34,299 bases of DNA from Rhodothermales bacterium (GCA_022825385.1 JAJDWX010000002.1:1-34299), one strand, 5' to 3'. Counted from the first letter of the stretch, positions 17,331-27,435 are shown. Made by a program: numbers and translations. Notes: generated by a model not told the origin, from the sequence alone.

Positions 17331-18155
17331 CTATCGGTCTCGCCGCCGGACGATGTACTTGTCGGATTGTTTGTTTTTCTTGCGTGTCTTGTACCCCTTG
17401 GCCGGAACGCCATGCGGAGACCGAGGCAGTCCCCCGGACGCCTTGCCTTCCCCGCCGCCCATCGGGTGGTCGATGGGGTTCATCGCCACGCCGCGCGTCT
17501 TGGGACGCACGCCAAGCCACCGGTTGCGACCGGCTTTCCCGATATCGATGTTCATATGATCCAGATTGCTCGCCACGCCAATGGTCGCCATGCAGTTCGC
17601 AGGAACCAGGCGCGTCTCGCCCGAAGGCAGTTTGAGCGTGGCGTATTTCCCTTCGCGGGCCATGAGCTGCGCGCTGGCGCCCGCCGAACGAGCCAGTTGC
17701 GCTCCTTTCCCGGGGCGCATCTCGATCGCATGTACTTGCGTGCCGAGGGGAATGCTGGACAACGGAAGGCAATTGCCCGGTTCGGGCGGGGCGTCCGGCC
17801 CATTCCGAAGCGTCATGCCCACTTTCACTCCGTCGGGGGCGATAATATAGCGCTTTTCGCCGTCGGCGTAGGCGAGGAGCGCGATGCGGGCCGAACGATT
17901 GGGATCGTACTCGATGGTAGCCACCTGCGCCGGAATGCCCGGCTTGTTGCGCTTGAAATCGATAACGCGATACCGGCGCTTGTGGCCGCCGCCCTGGTGA
18001 CGCGTGGTAATCCGCCCCGTATTATTGCGCCCGGCCTTGTGCTTCAACGGAGCCAGCAACTTTTTCTCGGGCTTCGACGAAGTAATGTCGTCGAACGCGT
18101 CGAGCGTATATTGCCGCCGGGCGTTGGATGTCGGTTTTACTTTCCTGATGGCCAT
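17331..18155 (-). CDS. rplB: 50S ribosomal protein L2
   Basis: L2 is needed for subunit association and peptidyltransferase function. The 274 residues match E. coli (273). Blocks are '[20 protein letters not shown]', '[20 protein letters not shown]', '[20 protein letters not shown]', '[20 protein letters not shown]' and '[20 protein letters not shown]'. The His of 'DHP', matching E. coli His229, is present; the next His of E. coli is Met here. The C-terminus '[20 protein letters not shown]' is of the Bacteroidota style. It lies between rplW and rpsS. Confidence 0.98.
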   Translation of the reverse strand: MAIRKVKPTSNARRQYTLDAFDDITSSKPEKKLLAPLKHKAGRNNTGRITTRHQGGGHKRRYRVIDFKRNKPGIPAQVATIEYDPNRSARIALLAYADGEKRYIIAPDGVKVGMTLRNGPDAPPEPGNCLPLSSIPLGTQVHAIEMRPGKGAQLARSAGASAQLMAREGKYATLKLPSGETRLVPANCMATIGVASNLDHMNIDIGKAGRNRWLGVRPKTRGVAMNPIDHPMGGGEGKASGGLPRSPHGVPAKGYKTRKKNKQSDKYIVRRRDR

Positions 18156-18187
18156 GGTTCTCCGCGATCCTGTCGGGAAGAGACGTA

Positions 18188-18493
18188 TTAAACCTGTTCG
18201 AAAAAGTCGATCGGCTCGGAATCCGGGTGCAGCGTGATAATCGCCCGCTTGCGCTGCGCGGTGCGCCCCTGCACGACGCCGCGCCGGGTGCGCTGGTTGC
18301 GTTTTTTGCCCCGAACGATACAGGTCCGAACCTTCTTGATCGAAACGGAGGGATACCGCTCCTGCACGGCTTTCCTGATTTCGACCTTGTTGGCGTCCAG
18401 CCGCACCTCAAACGCATACTGGTTCCCTTCCATAAGCCTTGTCAGCTTCTCGGTAACCAGCGGCTGGATGAGTATGTCGTTACGCATGTGCAT
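18188..18493 (-). CDS. rplW: 50S ribosomal protein L23
   Basis: L23 sits at the exit tunnel and is the docking point for trigger factor and SRP. Two close ATGs exist, at 18493 (MHMRNDI, 101 residues) and 18487 ([14 protein letters not shown], 99 residues); the first is chosen because a 'GGAAAA' purine tract directly precedes it. Family blocks are '[20 protein letters not shown]', '[20 protein letters not shown]' and '[20 protein letters not shown]'. The protein ends '[10 protein letters not shown]', typical of the family. It lies between rplD and rplB. Confidence 0.95.
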   Translation of the reverse strand: MHMRNDILIQPLVTEKLTRLMEGNQYAFEVRLDANKVEIRKAVQERYPSVSIKKVRTCIVRGKKRNQRTRRGVVQGRTAQRKRAIITLHPDSEPIDFFEQV

Positions 18494-18524
18494 TTTTCCG
18501 TGGATTCGTTCGCAGCGCCGCGAC

Positions 18525-19172
18525 TCAGGCCGTAGCGTTTTCGGTAGATCCCAGCAACCGGGTGAGCAGCGCCAGGGCGCCTTCTTCGAAGACAACCACA
18601 TCGGCGGCGAGAATGTCGAGCGTGGAAACATGCTGCGCTTCCTTGACCCGGATGCGCGGCAGGTTGCTGCTGGAGCGATACACCGCCGGGCTATGCGTTT
18701 CCGTAAGCACAAGCACCTTGTCGGCGGCAAAGCCCATCGCCTCCACCAGTTCCGCAAGTTTGCGGGCACTGGGCTCCTCGTACTGCAAATCGCCCACGAC
18801 GCACAAGGCGTCGCGCTGCGCCTTGTAACTCAGCGCGGAGCGGCGGGCGAGGCGGCTTGCCTTCGCATTCATCTTGAAACGATACTGCCGGGGGCGCGGT
18901 CCGAAAAACGTCCCGCCGCTCCGGCGAAGCGGGGACGTGCTGGCGCCCGCGCGCGCATAGCCCGTACCTTTCTGACGATACAATTTCCGCGTGCTTCCGC
19001 GCGCCTCGCTGCGCTCCTTCGTTTTATGCGTTCCCTGTCGGGCGCGGGCCTGTATTCTCCGCACGTCCAGCCAGATCACATGGTCGTTGGGCTCGATGGC
19101 GAACACCGAGGGATCCAGCGGCGCCTTGCGCTTCGTGGCGTTCCCGTCAGAACCGAAAACCCTAACATTCAT
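18525..19172 (-). CDS. rplD: 50S ribosomal protein L4
   Basis: L4 lines the exit tunnel and in E. coli also represses the S10 operon. The start at 19172 gives 215 residues (E. coli 201) beginning 'MNVRVFGSDGNATKRKAPLD'. The tunnel loop is visible as 'ARQGTHKTKERSEARGSTRK', 'LYRQKGTGYARAGASTSPLR' and 'GGTFFGPRPRQYRFKMNAKA'. The C-terminal Rossmann-like part includes 'DKVLVLTETHSPAVYRSSSN'. It lies 63 bp after rplC. Confidence 0.97.
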   Translation of the reverse strand: MNVRVFGSDGNATKRKAPLDPSVFAIEPNDHVIWLDVRRIQARARQGTHKTKERSEARGSTRKLYRQKGTGYARAGASTSPLRRSGGTFFGPRPRQYRFKMNAKASRLARRSALSYKAQRDALCVVGDLQYEEPSARKLAELVEAMGFAADKVLVLTETHSPAVYRSSSNLPRIRVKEAQHVSTLDILAADVVVFEEGALALLTRLLGSTENATA

Positions 19173-19235
19173 AAAGCATCCGAACGTGTTCGCACCCGTG
19201 CGTCGCCGCGAAATACGCAAGCCGCAACAGGGCCG

Positions 19236-19883
19236 TTACAAGGCCATATATTGTTTTTTGTGGATAGTTACCACGCCGCCTTTCGGGCCCGGCACGGCGC
19301 CCTTCAGCAAAAGCGCATGCTGTTCGCCCAGCACCCGAACCACTTGCAGGTTCTGCACGGTGGTGCGCGCATGGCCCATGCGCCCCGCCATCTTCATGCC
19401 GGGAAACACGCGGGAAGGATCGGAGGACGCCCCGATAGAGCCCGGCGCGCGCTCCCGGTTGTGCTGGCCGTGCGTACGCGAACCCACGCCCCGGAATCCG
19501 TGCCTCCGGACCACGCCCTGAAAGCCTTTCCCCTTGGAAACGCCAACGACGTCCACGATATCCCCCTCCTCGAATACGTCGCCCACGCCGATTTCGTCCC
19601 CGGGGGACAGTTCCCGCCCTGCAAAATCGCGGCGGAATTCAACCGATTTTTTCTTTGGCGAGGTTCCCGCCCGCTCGTAATGGCCTTTGCGGGCCCGCGT
19701 CGTCCGGGAGGGTTTGCACTCGAACGCAGCAAGTTGCACGGCGTCGTAGCCGTCCGGTCCGTCGGCGGACTTCACCTGGGTAACGACATTCGGCGTCACT
19801 TCGATGAGCGTACAGGGAATGTTATTCCCCAGCTCGTCGAATACATTGGTCATGCCCATTTTTTTGCCGATCAGCGCGCCCAT
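19236..19883 (-). CDS. rplC: 50S ribosomal protein L3
   Basis: L3 is an assembly initiator whose central loop reaches the peptidyltransferase centre. The 215 residues (E. coli 209) begin 'MGALIGKKMGMTNVFDELGN'. They include 'VVGVSKGKGFQGVVRRHGFR' and 'GSRTHGQHNRERAPGSIGAS', followed by 'RVFPGMKMAGRMGHARTTVQ'. The Gln that is methylated by PrmB in E. coli L3 (IGQNQ) is not conserved ('IGASSD'), as I recall for the phylum. The ATG comes only 5 bp after the stop of the upstream lipoprotein gene, so translation may be coupled. Confidence 0.98.
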   Translation of the reverse strand: MGALIGKKMGMTNVFDELGNNIPCTLIEVTPNVVTQVKSADGPDGYDAVQLAAFECKPSRTTRARKGHYERAGTSPKKKSVEFRRDFAGRELSPGDEIGVGDVFEEGDIVDVVGVSKGKGFQGVVRRHGFRGVGSRTHGQHNRERAPGSIGASSDPSRVFPGMKMAGRMGHARTTVQNLQVVRVLGEQHALLLKGAVPGPKGGVVTIHKKQYMAL

Positions 19884-19888
19884 CGTAA

Positions 19889-20359
19889 TTACTGCTTTTG
19901 AATCGTCACCCTGACCGTACCCTCGTAGGGCGTGGTCGGATTGAAAATCGGATTGACGAGGGCGGCGGCCGTCGTAAGGACCGCCCGCGAATCGTCCTCG
20001 AACGAATAAGTGAACGGAAGGCTGGCGCCGCTGGCGATCGTCAGCGTGAGCGTCCGCGGCCCGTCGTCCACTGCATACGTTCCGGCGAGCGTCAAGTCGT
20101 CGCGACCCGAATCCTCCGTGTAATCCACCTTAAGCGAAAAAGCGGGATTATCGCCCTCTTCCATTGCGACGATCAAACTGCTCACGATCGCCGCGAATTC
20201 CGCCGATTGGTCTCCGTTGCTATCGCTGATGGCGATGGCCGTCCAGGAACCGACGAACCGCTCCGCGTCGGTGGGTCCGCTTTCGTCGTTCGAATCGCAC
20301 CCGACCGCCAGCAACGCCAGCGCGGCCAGTACGCCTGCTATGGAAAAGTATCTACGCAT
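19889..20359 (-). CDS. Small predicted lipoprotein inserted between rpsJ and rplC
   Basis: This encodes 156 residues with no link to ribosomes that I can see. The start at 20359 gives 'MRRYFSIAGVLAALALLAVG' then Cys21, a short basic n-region, hydrophobic core and lipobox-like 'LAVGC', indicating a lipidated envelope protein. After Cys comes an acidic linker ('DSNDESGPTDAE'), then 'RFVGSWTAIAISDSNGDQ' and alternating beta-rich segments ('LTLAGTYAVDDGPRTLTLTI') ending 'YEGTVRVTIQKQ'. This resembles small lipocalin-like beta-barrel lipoproteins; that is fold-level inference only. A GTG at 20392 overlaps the rpsJ stop and would add 11 residues. The gene is 29 bp after rpsJ and 5 bp before rplC in the same direction, so it should be co-transcribed with the S10 operon. 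Confidence 0.85.
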   Translation of the reverse strand: MRRYFSIAGVLAALALLAVGCDSNDESGPTDAERFVGSWTAIAISDSNGDQSAEFAAIVSSLIVAMEEGDNPAFSLKVDYTEDSGRDDLTLAGTYAVDDGPRTLTLTIASGASLPFTYSFEDDSRAVLTTAAALVNPIFNPTTPYEGTVRVTIQKQ

Positions 20360-20388
20360 CCATGCGCTCTTGTTCGTTTCAGAAAGAA

Positions 20389-20700
20389 TCACACCTTGAT
20401 TTCCACGTCGACGCCGCTCGGAAGCTCCAGCTTCATAAGCGCGTCCACGGTCTTGCTGCTCGTGGACAGGATGTCAATCAGGCGCTCGTGGCTTCGCGTT
20501 TCGAATTGCTCCCGACTTTTCTTGTCCACGTGCGGACTGCGCAGCACCGTATACACCGACCGTTTCACGGGAAGCGGAATGGGACCGCTCACCACCGCGC
20601 CGGTGGACTTCACCGTACGGAGTATCTTGCTTGCGCTCTTGTCGATCAGTCGATGATCGTACGACCTGAGCTTGATGCGAATTTTCTGATTCAGCGCCAT
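20389..20700 (-). CDS. rpsJ: 30S ribosomal protein S10
   Basis: S10 belongs to the 30S head and, in other bacteria, doubles as the transcription antitermination factor NusE. The start at 20700 gives 103 residues, the same as E. coli, starting '[20 protein letters not shown]'. Diagnostic parts are '[20 protein letters not shown]', '[20 protein letters not shown]' and '[16 protein letters not shown]'. The longer upstream frame overlaps tuf and is not conserved. It follows tuf by 62 bp and is followed by the lipoprotein gene rather than rplC. Confidence 0.98.
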   Translation of the reverse strand: MALNQKIRIKLRSYDHRLIDKSASKILRTVKSTGAVVSGPIPLPVKRSVYTVLRSPHVDKKSREQFETRSHERLIDILSTSSKTVDALMKLELPSGVDVEIKV

Positions 20701-20762
20701 GATCCTTGCCAGTCGTCCTCGCCGCGCCGGGCGCGACAGGAATATCCCGATCTCGTTGCCTC

Positions 20763-21959
20763 CTAATCCAGTATCTTCGTCACCACGCCGGCGCCCACCG
20801 TGCGACCGCCTTCGCGAATCGCGAAGCGCAAGCCTTCCTCCATCGCCACCGGCTGAATCAGCTTCACTTCGAACTGCGTATTGTCGCCAGGCATGACCAT
20901 CTCCACGCCGCCGGGCAATTCGATATCTCCCGTCACGTCCGTGGTGCGGAAATAAAACTGCGGACGGTACCCCTTGAAGAACGGCGTGTGGCGCCCTCCT
21001 TCCTCCTTGGACAGCACGTACACTTCGCATTCGAAATGGCGATGGGGCGTAATGGAGCCCGGCTTGCAGATCACCATGCCGCGCTCGATTTCCTCTTTGC
21101 CTACGCCGCGAAGCAACAGGCCCACGTTATCCCCCGCCTGACCGGAATCAAGCAGTTTTCTGAACATTTCCACGCCCGTCACGGTGGAGTTTAGTTTCTC
21201 CTCCTGCATGCCGAGAATCTCCACCGGGTTGCCCACATTGATGACGCCCCGCTCGATCCGCCCCGTGGCGACCGTGCCGCGGCCCGTAATCGAAAAAATG
21301 TCCTCTACCGGCATCAGGAACGGCTTGTCCATCTCGCGGACAGGCGTGGGAATGTAGGAATCCACGGCGGTCATCAACTCCATGACCTTGTCTTCCCATT
21401 CCGTTTCGCCATTCAGCGCGCCGAGGGCGGAACCGGCGATAACCGGCGTATCGTCGCCGGGGAATTCGTACGCGTCAAGCAGCTCGCGCACTTCCATATC
21501 CACGAGTTCCAGCAGTTCCTCGTCGTCGACCAGGTCCACCTTGTTCAAAAACACCACGATGTAGGGAACGCCCACCTGACGCGCAAGCAGGATGTGCTCC
21601 CGGGTCTGCGGCATGGGGCCGTCGGTGGCCGCCACAACGAGGATCGCGCCATCCATCTGGGCCGCGCCCGTCACCATGTTCTTGACGTAGTCGGCGTGCC
21701 CCGGACAGTCCACGTGGGCGTAATGCCGCGCTTCCGTTGCATACTCCACATGCGCCGTAGCGATCGTAATGCCGCGTTCGCGCTCTTCGGGCGCGTTGTC
21801 GATGGAGTCGAACGAACGGATCGCGTTCGCCGGATCTTCCACGCGACGATTCAGGACCAGCGTAATCGCTGCCGTCAGCGTAGTTTTTCCGTGATCCACG
21901 TGTCCGATCGTACCGATGTTCACGTGAGGCTTGCTGCGCTCAAAAGTTTCCTTTGCCAT
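20763..21959 (-). CDS. tuf: Elongation factor Tu
   Basis: EF-Tu carries aminoacyl-tRNA to the ribosomal A site using GTP. The 398 residues (E. coli 394) contain the P-loop 'GHVDHGKT' (19-26), switch I '[19 protein letters not shown]', '[12 protein letters not shown]' (84-95) and the guanine specificity motif 'NKVD' (139-142). Domains 2 and 3 follow with '[18 protein letters not shown]', '[20 protein letters not shown]' and '[19 protein letters not shown]'. The end '[14 protein letters not shown]' is typical. It sits between fusA and rpsJ, the join of the str and S10 blocks. This is the only copy in the window. Confidence 0.98.
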   Translation of the reverse strand: MAKETFERSKPHVNIGTIGHVDHGKTTLTAAITLVLNRRVEDPANAIRSFDSIDNAPEERERGITIATAHVEYATEARHYAHVDCPGHADYVKNMVTGAAQMDGAILVVAATDGPMPQTREHILLARQVGVPYIVVFLNKVDLVDDEELLELVDMEVRELLDAYEFPGDDTPVIAGSALGALNGETEWEDKVMELMTAVDSYIPTPVREMDKPFLMPVEDIFSITGRGTVATGRIERGVINVGNPVEILGMQEEKLNSTVTGVEMFRKLLDSGQAGDNVGLLLRGVGKEEIERGMVICKPGSITPHRHFECEVYVLSKEEGGRHTPFFKGYRPQFYFRTTDVTGDIELPGGVEMVMPGDNTQFEVKLIQPVAMEEGLRFAIREGGRTVGAGVVTKILD

Positions 21960-22028
21960 GGCTGAATGCTCTGTTGGGCGATAAGGTGTTCGGAAAAATG
22001 GTTTCAGTGAAGGTTGCCTGACCGGCGG

Positions 22029-24125
22029 CTATGCCGCAACGGCCCCGGCGCTGGACGAAACGATCTCTTCGACGATGCTCTTCGGCGCCTGTTCGTAATG
22101 GTCGAATTGCATCGTGTAGATGGCCCGCCCTTGCGTAATGGATCGAAGGTCGGTGGAATACCCGAACATCTCCGACAGCGGCACGGACGCCGTGATGCCC
22201 TGCGCGTCCTGGCGCGGAATCATGCTCTCGATGCGGCCCCGGCGGCTGTTCAGGTCGCCGATCACATCGCCCATGTATTCCTCCGGCGTAATCACCTCTA
22301 CCTGCATGATGGGTTCCATCATGACGGGGGTGGCCCTTCGGGCTGCGCTGCGGAAAGCCATCCGGCCCGCGATCTCGAAGGCGTTCTGGTCGGAATCCAC
22401 GTCGTGGTACTTTCCGTCGTAGAGGCGGGCCCGGACGCCTTCGATGGGATATCCGGCAAGCGGACCTTGCAGCATGGCCGCCTTGATCCCCTTTTCCACG
22501 GAAGGAATATACTCTTTCGGGATATTGCCTCCCTTGATTTCGTCCACGAATTCGAAGCCGACGCCGGTCTCGGTGGGCGTAAACTCGATGTGAACCTCGG
22601 CGAATTGCCCGCGGCCCCCGGTCTGCTTTTTGTGCGTGTACCGCTCGTCCCAAAGCGTCGTAATGGCTTCGCGATACGCCACCTGGGGACGGCCCACGTT
22701 GGCGTCCACCTGGAATTCGCGACGCAAACGATCTACGATAATTTCCAGGTGCAGTTCGCCCATCCCTGCGATGAGCGTCTGGCCTGTTTCTGCGTCCGTG
22801 CGGACGACGAACGTCGGGTCCTCCTCGGACAATTTCATAAGGCCCTGCGACATTTTGTCGCCGTCCGCCTTGGTCTTCGGCTCGATCGCAATGCGAATAA
22901 CGGGTTCGGGAAACTCCATGTGCTCAAGCACCACCGGATGTCCCGTGTCGCACAAGGTGTCTCCCGTGCGGATTTTCTTGAGCCCGACCGCCGCCGCAAT
23001 ATCTCCGGCGACCACGCGCTCGACGTCCTCCCGGTGATTCGCATGCATAAACAGAATGCGTCCCACCCGTTCTTTTTGCTGCGAGGAGCCATTCAAAATC
23101 TGCGACCCCTTGTCAAGCGTACCGCTGTAGACGCGGAAAAAGGTCAGTTTCCCGACATAGGGGTCCGTGGCGATCTTGAACGCAATGGCGCTGAACGGAG
23201 CGGACGGGTCGGGATTGCGCTCGATTTCCTCTCCGGACCTCGGATGGACGCCGGACACAGCCGGAATGTCCACCGGCCCCGGCAAATAATCGATCGCACC
23301 GTCCAGCAAGCGCTGAACGCCCTTGTTTTTGAACGCGGAACCGCAAAAAACCGGCGTAATGTCGATGTTCAGGGTCGCTGCGCGCACCGCCGCCCGGATT
23401 TCCTCCGGCGTGATTTCCTCGCCTTCGAGGTACTTCATCAACAAGGCGTCGTTGTGCTCCGCAACCGCCTCCAGAAGATGAATGCGCCAGTGTCGCGCTT
23501 CTTTCTTCAGGTCCGAGGGCACCTTGATCTCGTCCCAGGTGGCTCCCTGCGTTTCGTCGTGCCAAATGATCGCCTTGTCTTCGATCAGGTCGATGACGCC
23601 CCGAAACATGTCCCCGGCGCCGATCGGTATCTGCACGGGAATGGGGTGCGCCTTGAGCCGTTCGCGCATCATTTGCACGGCGTTCTCGAAGTCGGCCCCC
23701 GTGCGGTCCATCTTGTTGATAAAGGCGATGCGCGGCACGGCATACTTGTTGGCCTGTCGCCATACCGTCTCGGATTGCGGCTCCACGCCCCCGACGGCGC
23801 AAAACAGCGCGATCGCGCCGTCCAGTACGCGCAGCGAGCGCTCCACTTCGACGGTGAAGTCCACGTGGCCCGGCGTATCGATGATGTTAATGCGATGATC
23901 TTTCCAGAAACAGGTGGTCGCCGCGCTCGTGATCGTAATGCCGCGCTCCTTTTCCTGCTCCATCCAGTCCATGGTGGCGCCGCCCTCATGCACCTCTCCC
24001 ATGCGATGAAGCCGTCCCGTATAGAACAGGATGCGCTCCGTCGTGGTGGTCTTCCCCGCGTCAATATGGGCCATGATGCCGATATTGCGGGTTTTGTCAA
24101 GAGGTATCGTCTTTACTTTGGCCAT
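22029..24125 (-). CDS. fusA: Elongation factor G
   Basis: EF-G drives translocation of tRNA and mRNA with GTP. The start at 24125 gives 698 residues (E. coli 704) beginning '[20 protein letters not shown]'; the frame runs 11 codons further upstream but those are not conserved. The G domain shows 'AHIDAGKT' (19-26), '[14 protein letters not shown]', 'DTPGHVDF' (83-90) and 'NKMD' (137-140). Later parts include '[20 protein letters not shown]' and domain IV '[19 protein letters not shown]', then '[20 protein letters not shown]' in domain V. It lies between rpsG and tuf. Confidence 0.98.
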   Translation of the reverse strand: MAKVKTIPLDKTRNIGIMAHIDAGKTTTTERILFYTGRLHRMGEVHEGGATMDWMEQEKERGITITSAATTCFWKDHRINIIDTPGHVDFTVEVERSLRVLDGAIALFCAVGGVEPQSETVWRQANKYAVPRIAFINKMDRTGADFENAVQMMRERLKAHPIPVQIPIGAGDMFRGVIDLIEDKAIIWHDETQGATWDEIKVPSDLKKEARHWRIHLLEAVAEHNDALLMKYLEGEEITPEEIRAAVRAATLNIDITPVFCGSAFKNKGVQRLLDGAIDYLPGPVDIPAVSGVHPRSGEEIERNPDPSAPFSAIAFKIATDPYVGKLTFFRVYSGTLDKGSQILNGSSQQKERVGRILFMHANHREDVERVVAGDIAAAVGLKKIRTGDTLCDTGHPVVLEHMEFPEPVIRIAIEPKTKADGDKMSQGLMKLSEEDPTFVVRTDAETGQTLIAGMGELHLEIIVDRLRREFQVDANVGRPQVAYREAITTLWDERYTHKKQTGGRGQFAEVHIEFTPTETGVGFEFVDEIKGGNIPKEYIPSVEKGIKAAMLQGPLAGYPIEGVRARLYDGKYHDVDSDQNAFEIAGRMAFRSAARRATPVMMEPIMQVEVITPEEYMGDVIGDLNSRRGRIESMIPRQDAQGITASVPLSEMFGYSTDLRSITQGRAIYTMQFDHYEQAPKSIVEEIVSSSAGAVAA

Positions 24126-24197
24126 TGCTGTGCTCGATAGGTCAAGCCCCCGCCGCAAACAAGCGGCCGAAAGGCTGCGAATCGCATTGTTCGTGCG

Positions 24198-24665
24198 TCA
24201 AAACCGAAAGTGAGCGAATGCCTTGTTGGATTCCGCCATTCTGTGCGTATCGTCTTTTTTCTTGACGGACCCGCCTTCTCCCTTGGCCGCCGCCTGCAAT
24301 TCGTTTGCAAGCCGCAACGAAAAGCTCTTGTCGCTGCGGGCGTGCGCGTAGCGGATAATCCACCGAAACGCCAGCGCGGTGCGACGCTCGGGGCGCACTT
24401 CGACAGGCACCTGATAGGTAGCCCCGCCGACGCGACGGCTCCGCACCTCAATGAGCGGCGCCACATTCTCGACCGCCTTCCTGAACACCTCGACCCCCGG
24501 CTCGCCTGCGCGCTCCCCGGCAAGGTCGAATGCCTGGTACACTACCCGCTGGGCCGTGCTCTTCTTGCCGTCTTTCAGGACGCTGGCAATGAAACGGCCC
24601 ACGAGTTCGTCGCCATAGACAGAATCCGCGACGGCTTTCCGTTTTTCTGCTTTGTTTCTGCGCAT
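24198..24665 (-). CDS. rpsG: 30S ribosomal protein S7
   Basis: S7 starts assembly of the 30S head and binds near the E site; in E. coli it represses the str operon. The 155 residues match the common bacterial length (about 156). Blocks are 'MRRNKAEKRKAVADSVYGDE', 'FIASVLKDGKKSTAQRVVYQ', 'NVAPLIEVRSRRVGGATYQV' and 'VEVRPERRTALAFRWIIRYA'. The end 'MAESNKAFAHFRF' is typical. It follows rpsL by 62 bp. Confidence 0.98.
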   Translation of the reverse strand: MRRNKAEKRKAVADSVYGDELVGRFIASVLKDGKKSTAQRVVYQAFDLAGERAGEPGVEVFRKAVENVAPLIEVRSRRVGGATYQVPVEVRPERRTALAFRWIIRYAHARSDKSFSLRLANELQAAAKGEGGSVKKKDDTHRMAESNKAFAHFRF

Positions 24666-24727
24666 GATTCAGACCTCTTTGCAATACGCGCCTGGCGTCC
24701 TGTTCCGAAGAATTATTTCTTTCCAGA

Positions 24728-25102
24728 TTACTTTCGCGGCCTTTTCGCGCCGTACTTCGACCGGGCCTGCATGCGATCCCCCACGCCCGCCGTATCCAGC
24801 GCGCCGCGCACAATGTGGTACTTGACGCCGGGCAAGTCCTTGACGCGCCCGCCCCGCACAAGCACGATCGAATGCTCCTGCAAGTTGTGCCCCTCGCCCG
24901 GAATGTAGGCGATCACCTCATAGCCGTTCGTAAGCCGCACCTTCGCCACTTTGCGAAGCGCAGAGTTCGGCTTCTTCGGCGTCGTCGTGTAGACGCGCGT
25001 ACAGACGCCCCGCTTCTGCGGACTGCCTTCAAGCGCAGCGGCTTTGGTCTTTACAGGCTTTTGCGCTCGCCCATGGCGAACAAGCTGCTGAATGGTCGGC
25101 AC
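24728..25102 (-). CDS. rpsL: 30S ribosomal protein S12
   Basis: S12 controls decoding accuracy near the A site. The 124 residues equal E. coli. The sequence starts '[20 protein letters not shown]' and includes '[20 protein letters not shown]', '[20 protein letters not shown]' and '[20 protein letters not shown]'. Lys43 and Lys88, the positions whose changes give streptomycin resistance in other species, are both Lys, so the allele looks wild type. It is the first gene of the cluster, about 96 bp downstream of a good promoter. Confidence 0.98.
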   Translation of the reverse strand: MPTIQQLVRHGRAQKPVKTKAAALEGSPQKRGVCTRVYTTTPKKPNSALRKVAKVRLTNGYEVIAYIPGEGHNLQEHSIVLVRGGRVKDLPGVKYHIVRGALDTAGVGDRMQARSKYGAKRPRK

Positions 25103-25197
25103 GATTCGTCGTCAGGTTCTGTTGGGTTGGAAAAATCGGTGAAAAAATCGTTCGGGCGGCGCCCCGCAGGCAAACGCCAAAACAACGCAAGCCTCAC

Positions 25198-25226
25198 AAT
25201 ATAGCGCATGCGAGCATTGAATTCAA
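25198..25226 (-). promoter_or_regulatory. Candidate sigma70-like promoter of the str-S10-spc-alpha cluster
   Basis: Read on the minus strand, TTGAAT (25226-25221) is followed after exactly 17 bases by TATATT (25203-25198). This is a close match to the TTGACA-17-TATAAT consensus. Transcription would start near 25190, leaving a leader of about 90 nucleotides before rpsL. It is the best promoter I found upstream of the 34-gene run. Confidence 0.65.
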
Positions 25227-25242
25227 GACAATTCGTTAAGAT

Positions 25243-25284
25243 CGGGTAAAAAATCTTGCCAGGCAGGCCGGGCAGCCCGCGCAT
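25243..25284 (-). terminator. Possible rho-independent terminator after ftsH
   Basis: On the minus strand, 13 bases past the ftsH stop, a GC-rich segment that can fold into small stems (CGGG/CCCG) is followed by a run of six T (about 25247-25252). The stem is short and has alternatives, so this is tentative. It would insulate the rpsL promoter located about 20 bases further on. Confidence 0.35.
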
Positions 25285-25296
25285 ACGCTGCATTTA

Positions 25297-27435
25297 TTAT
25301 GCGCCGCCGTCCGCCTTCTCCTCTTCCCCGACCTGCGCTTGCGCCTCCGAATCCGGGGCGGCTTCTCCGTCGAGCGCGGCATGCAACGCTTCCGGCGCCA
25401 CTCCGTTTCCAGCCGCTTCCGGTTCTTCGGCCTGCCCGGCGGGCGCGCCGTTCAGCGAAATATATTCGCCATGGGGACGCGGACCGAGGATATCGACAAG
25501 TTCCCGGGGGCCCAGCGCCTCCTTTTCCAGCAACGCCTTGGCCATTTCCTCCAGAAACGGGCGCTTCTCTTCCAGCAAGCCGCGGGCGCGTTCGCGAATT
25601 TCGTCGATAATCAACCGTACTTCCTCGTCTATAATGCGGGCGGTCTCGTTGGAATACGGTTTCTCGAAAAGGGGGCCGTCCTCGTCCCGGTTAGAGCGAT
25701 TGTACGAAACGCACCCGACCCGATCGCTCATGCCGTAATAGACCACCATGGCGTAGGCCATGCGGGTAATGCGTTCGAGGTCGTTCTGCGCGCCGGTCGA
25801 AATACGCCCGAAAACGATTTCCTCCGCCACGCGCCCGCCCACGGCCATGGTCATCCGGTCCAGCAACGCCTCTTTGGTGTAGAGATAGCGTTCTTCGGGA
25901 AGATACTGGGCGTAGCCAAGGGCAGCCAGCCCGCGCGGTATGATGGAGACCTTGACGACCGGGTCCGTATGCTCCAGAAACCAGCCCGCGATGGCGTGGC
26001 CCGCCTCGTGGTAGGCGACAATCTTGCGTTCTTCCGGCGAGATCAGCTTGTTCTTCTTTTCAAGCCCGGCGATCACGCGGTCGATGGCCTGCTCGAAATC
26101 TTCCATTTCAATGGATTCCTTCTCCGCCCGCGCGGCGAGCAGGGCCGCCTCGTTACACACATTGGCAATCTCGGCGCCCGCAAAACCGGGCGTTTGTCCG
26201 GCCAGCACTTCGGGATTCACATTGTCGTGCAGCACCAGGCGCCGCGTATGCACCCTGAAAATTTCCGCGCGTTCGCGGCGATCCGGCTTGTCTATCAAAA
26301 TCTGCCGGTCGAAACGGCCGGGGCGCAACAACGCGCTGTCCAGCACGTCCGGACGATTCGTGGCGGCCATGATAATGACCCCCTTGTCGGTATTGAACCC
26401 GTCCATCTCGACCAGCAACTGGTTCAATGTGTTCTCGCGCTCGTCGTTGGCGCCCATCATCATGCCGCGTCCGCGGGTCCGCCCGATGGCGTCGATTTCG
26501 TCGATGAAAATGATGCAGGGCGCTTTTTCCTTGGCCTGCTTGAACAGATCGCGTACGCGGGCAGCCCCGACGCCCACGAACATCTCTACGAAATCGGACC
26601 CGGAAAGCGAAAAGAACGGTACGCCCGCCTCCCCGGCCACCGCCTTCGCCAACAGCGTTTTGCCCGTGCCCGGAGGCCCTACGAGCAACACGCCCTTGGG
26701 GAGTTTGCCCCCCAACTTGATGAATTTTTTGGGATTCGTCAGAAAATCGGCGACTTCTGCGACCTCTTCCTTGGCTTCGTCCAGGCCCGCCACGTCCTTG
26801 AACGTTAACTGTTGCTCCCCCATGGCGTCGAAAAGCACGGCTTTGTTCTTGCCGATGCTGAGCGCCTGGGACCCCGGATTCATGCGGCGAATCAGAAAAA
26901 CCCACAGCAGCACGATCAGCAGGAGCGGGAAAATCCAGATCAGCATTCCGCCGAACCACGGCTCCTCGACGCGGGCGGAAAATTCCACGGCCGCCTCTCC
27001 CTCGCCGACGGCCCGCGCATTGTAATCCCGCAGAAAATCGGTGAGGTCGTGGTCGTCCGGCTTGGTGCTGACGAAGGCAAGCGCCGCTTCCGGGGAGCTA
27101 TCCGCCCAGAACGCATCGGACGGCTCCGGGACTTCGACATGGCCCTCTTCTACGGCTTCCGGCGCGAAAACGCCCTCTATGCGCTGGTCGTTGACCACGA
27201 CCACGCGCTCCACGTACCCGTTCTCTACCTGTTCGAGAAAGGCGCTGTAGTCGATCGAATTCGACGACCCGACGGACCGGAACAGCAAAAGATGCGCAAG
27301 CAGCGCCAGGAACACCGCGAGGTATATCCACACGGCGATCCGGGGCCTGCGTTTCGCAGGCCGCCCGTTGTCTTGCCTGGACGGCTCTTCGGCTTCCGTT
27401 TCCGGCGGGGTATTTTCAGGACCGGGTTCCGACAT
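25297..27435 (-). CDS. ftsH: ATP-dependent zinc metalloprotease FtsH
   Basis: FtsH is a hexameric inner-membrane AAA+ protease that degrades misassembled membrane proteins and some regulators. The start at 27435 ([11 protein letters not shown]) gives 712 residues, typical of Bacteroidota FtsH; the frame continues 27 codons upstream without conserved sequence. A Pro/Glu-rich cytosolic N-terminus (1-30) precedes TM1 (about 33-52), a periplasmic domain, and TM2 (164-182). The AAA module has Walker A 'GPPGTGKT' (253-260), Walker B 'IIFIDEID' (308-315) and the second region of homology '[19 protein letters not shown]' (359-377). The M41 protease has 'HEAGH' (476-480), and Asp552 is the likely third zinc ligand. 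The C-terminus is a variable Ala/Glu-rich tail. Confidence 0.97.
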   Translation of the reverse strand: MSEPGPENTPPETEAEEPSRQDNGRPAKRRPRIAVWIYLAVFLALLAHLLLFRSVGSSNSIDYSAFLEQVENGYVERVVVVNDQRIEGVFAPEAVEEGHVEVPEPSDAFWADSSPEAALAFVSTKPDDHDLTDFLRDYNARAVGEGEAAVEFSARVEEPWFGGMLIWIFPLLLIVLLWVFLIRRMNPGSQALSIGKNKAVLFDAMGEQQLTFKDVAGLDEAKEEVAEVADFLTNPKKFIKLGGKLPKGVLLVGPPGTGKTLLAKAVAGEAGVPFFSLSGSDFVEMFVGVGAARVRDLFKQAKEKAPCIIFIDEIDAIGRTRGRGMMMGANDERENTLNQLLVEMDGFNTDKGVIIMAATNRPDVLDSALLRPGRFDRQILIDKPDRRERAEIFRVHTRRLVLHDNVNPEVLAGQTPGFAGAEIANVCNEAALLAARAEKESIEMEDFEQAIDRVIAGLEKKNKLISPEERKIVAYHEAGHAIAGWFLEHTDPVVKVSIIPRGLAALGYAQYLPEERYLYTKEALLDRMTMAVGGRVAEEIVFGRISTGAQNDLERITRMAYAMVVYYGMSDRVGCVSYNRSNRDEDGPLFEKPYSNETARIIDEEVRLIIDEIRERARGLLEEKRPFLEEMAKALLEKEALGPRELVDILGPRPHGEYISLNGAPAGQAEEPEAAGNGVAPEALHAALDGEAAPDSEAQAQVGEEEKADGGA

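Noticed and set aside
18234..19901. 555-codon plus-strand open frame opposite rplW, rplD and rplC
   Set aside because: It spans three certain ribosomal protein genes and has no family features, so it is a composition artefact.
22014..24140. 708-codon plus-strand open frame opposite fusA
   Set aside because: It is antisense to a certain EF-G gene and its translation shows no recognisable domain. High GC content leaves long stop-free frames opposite real genes here.
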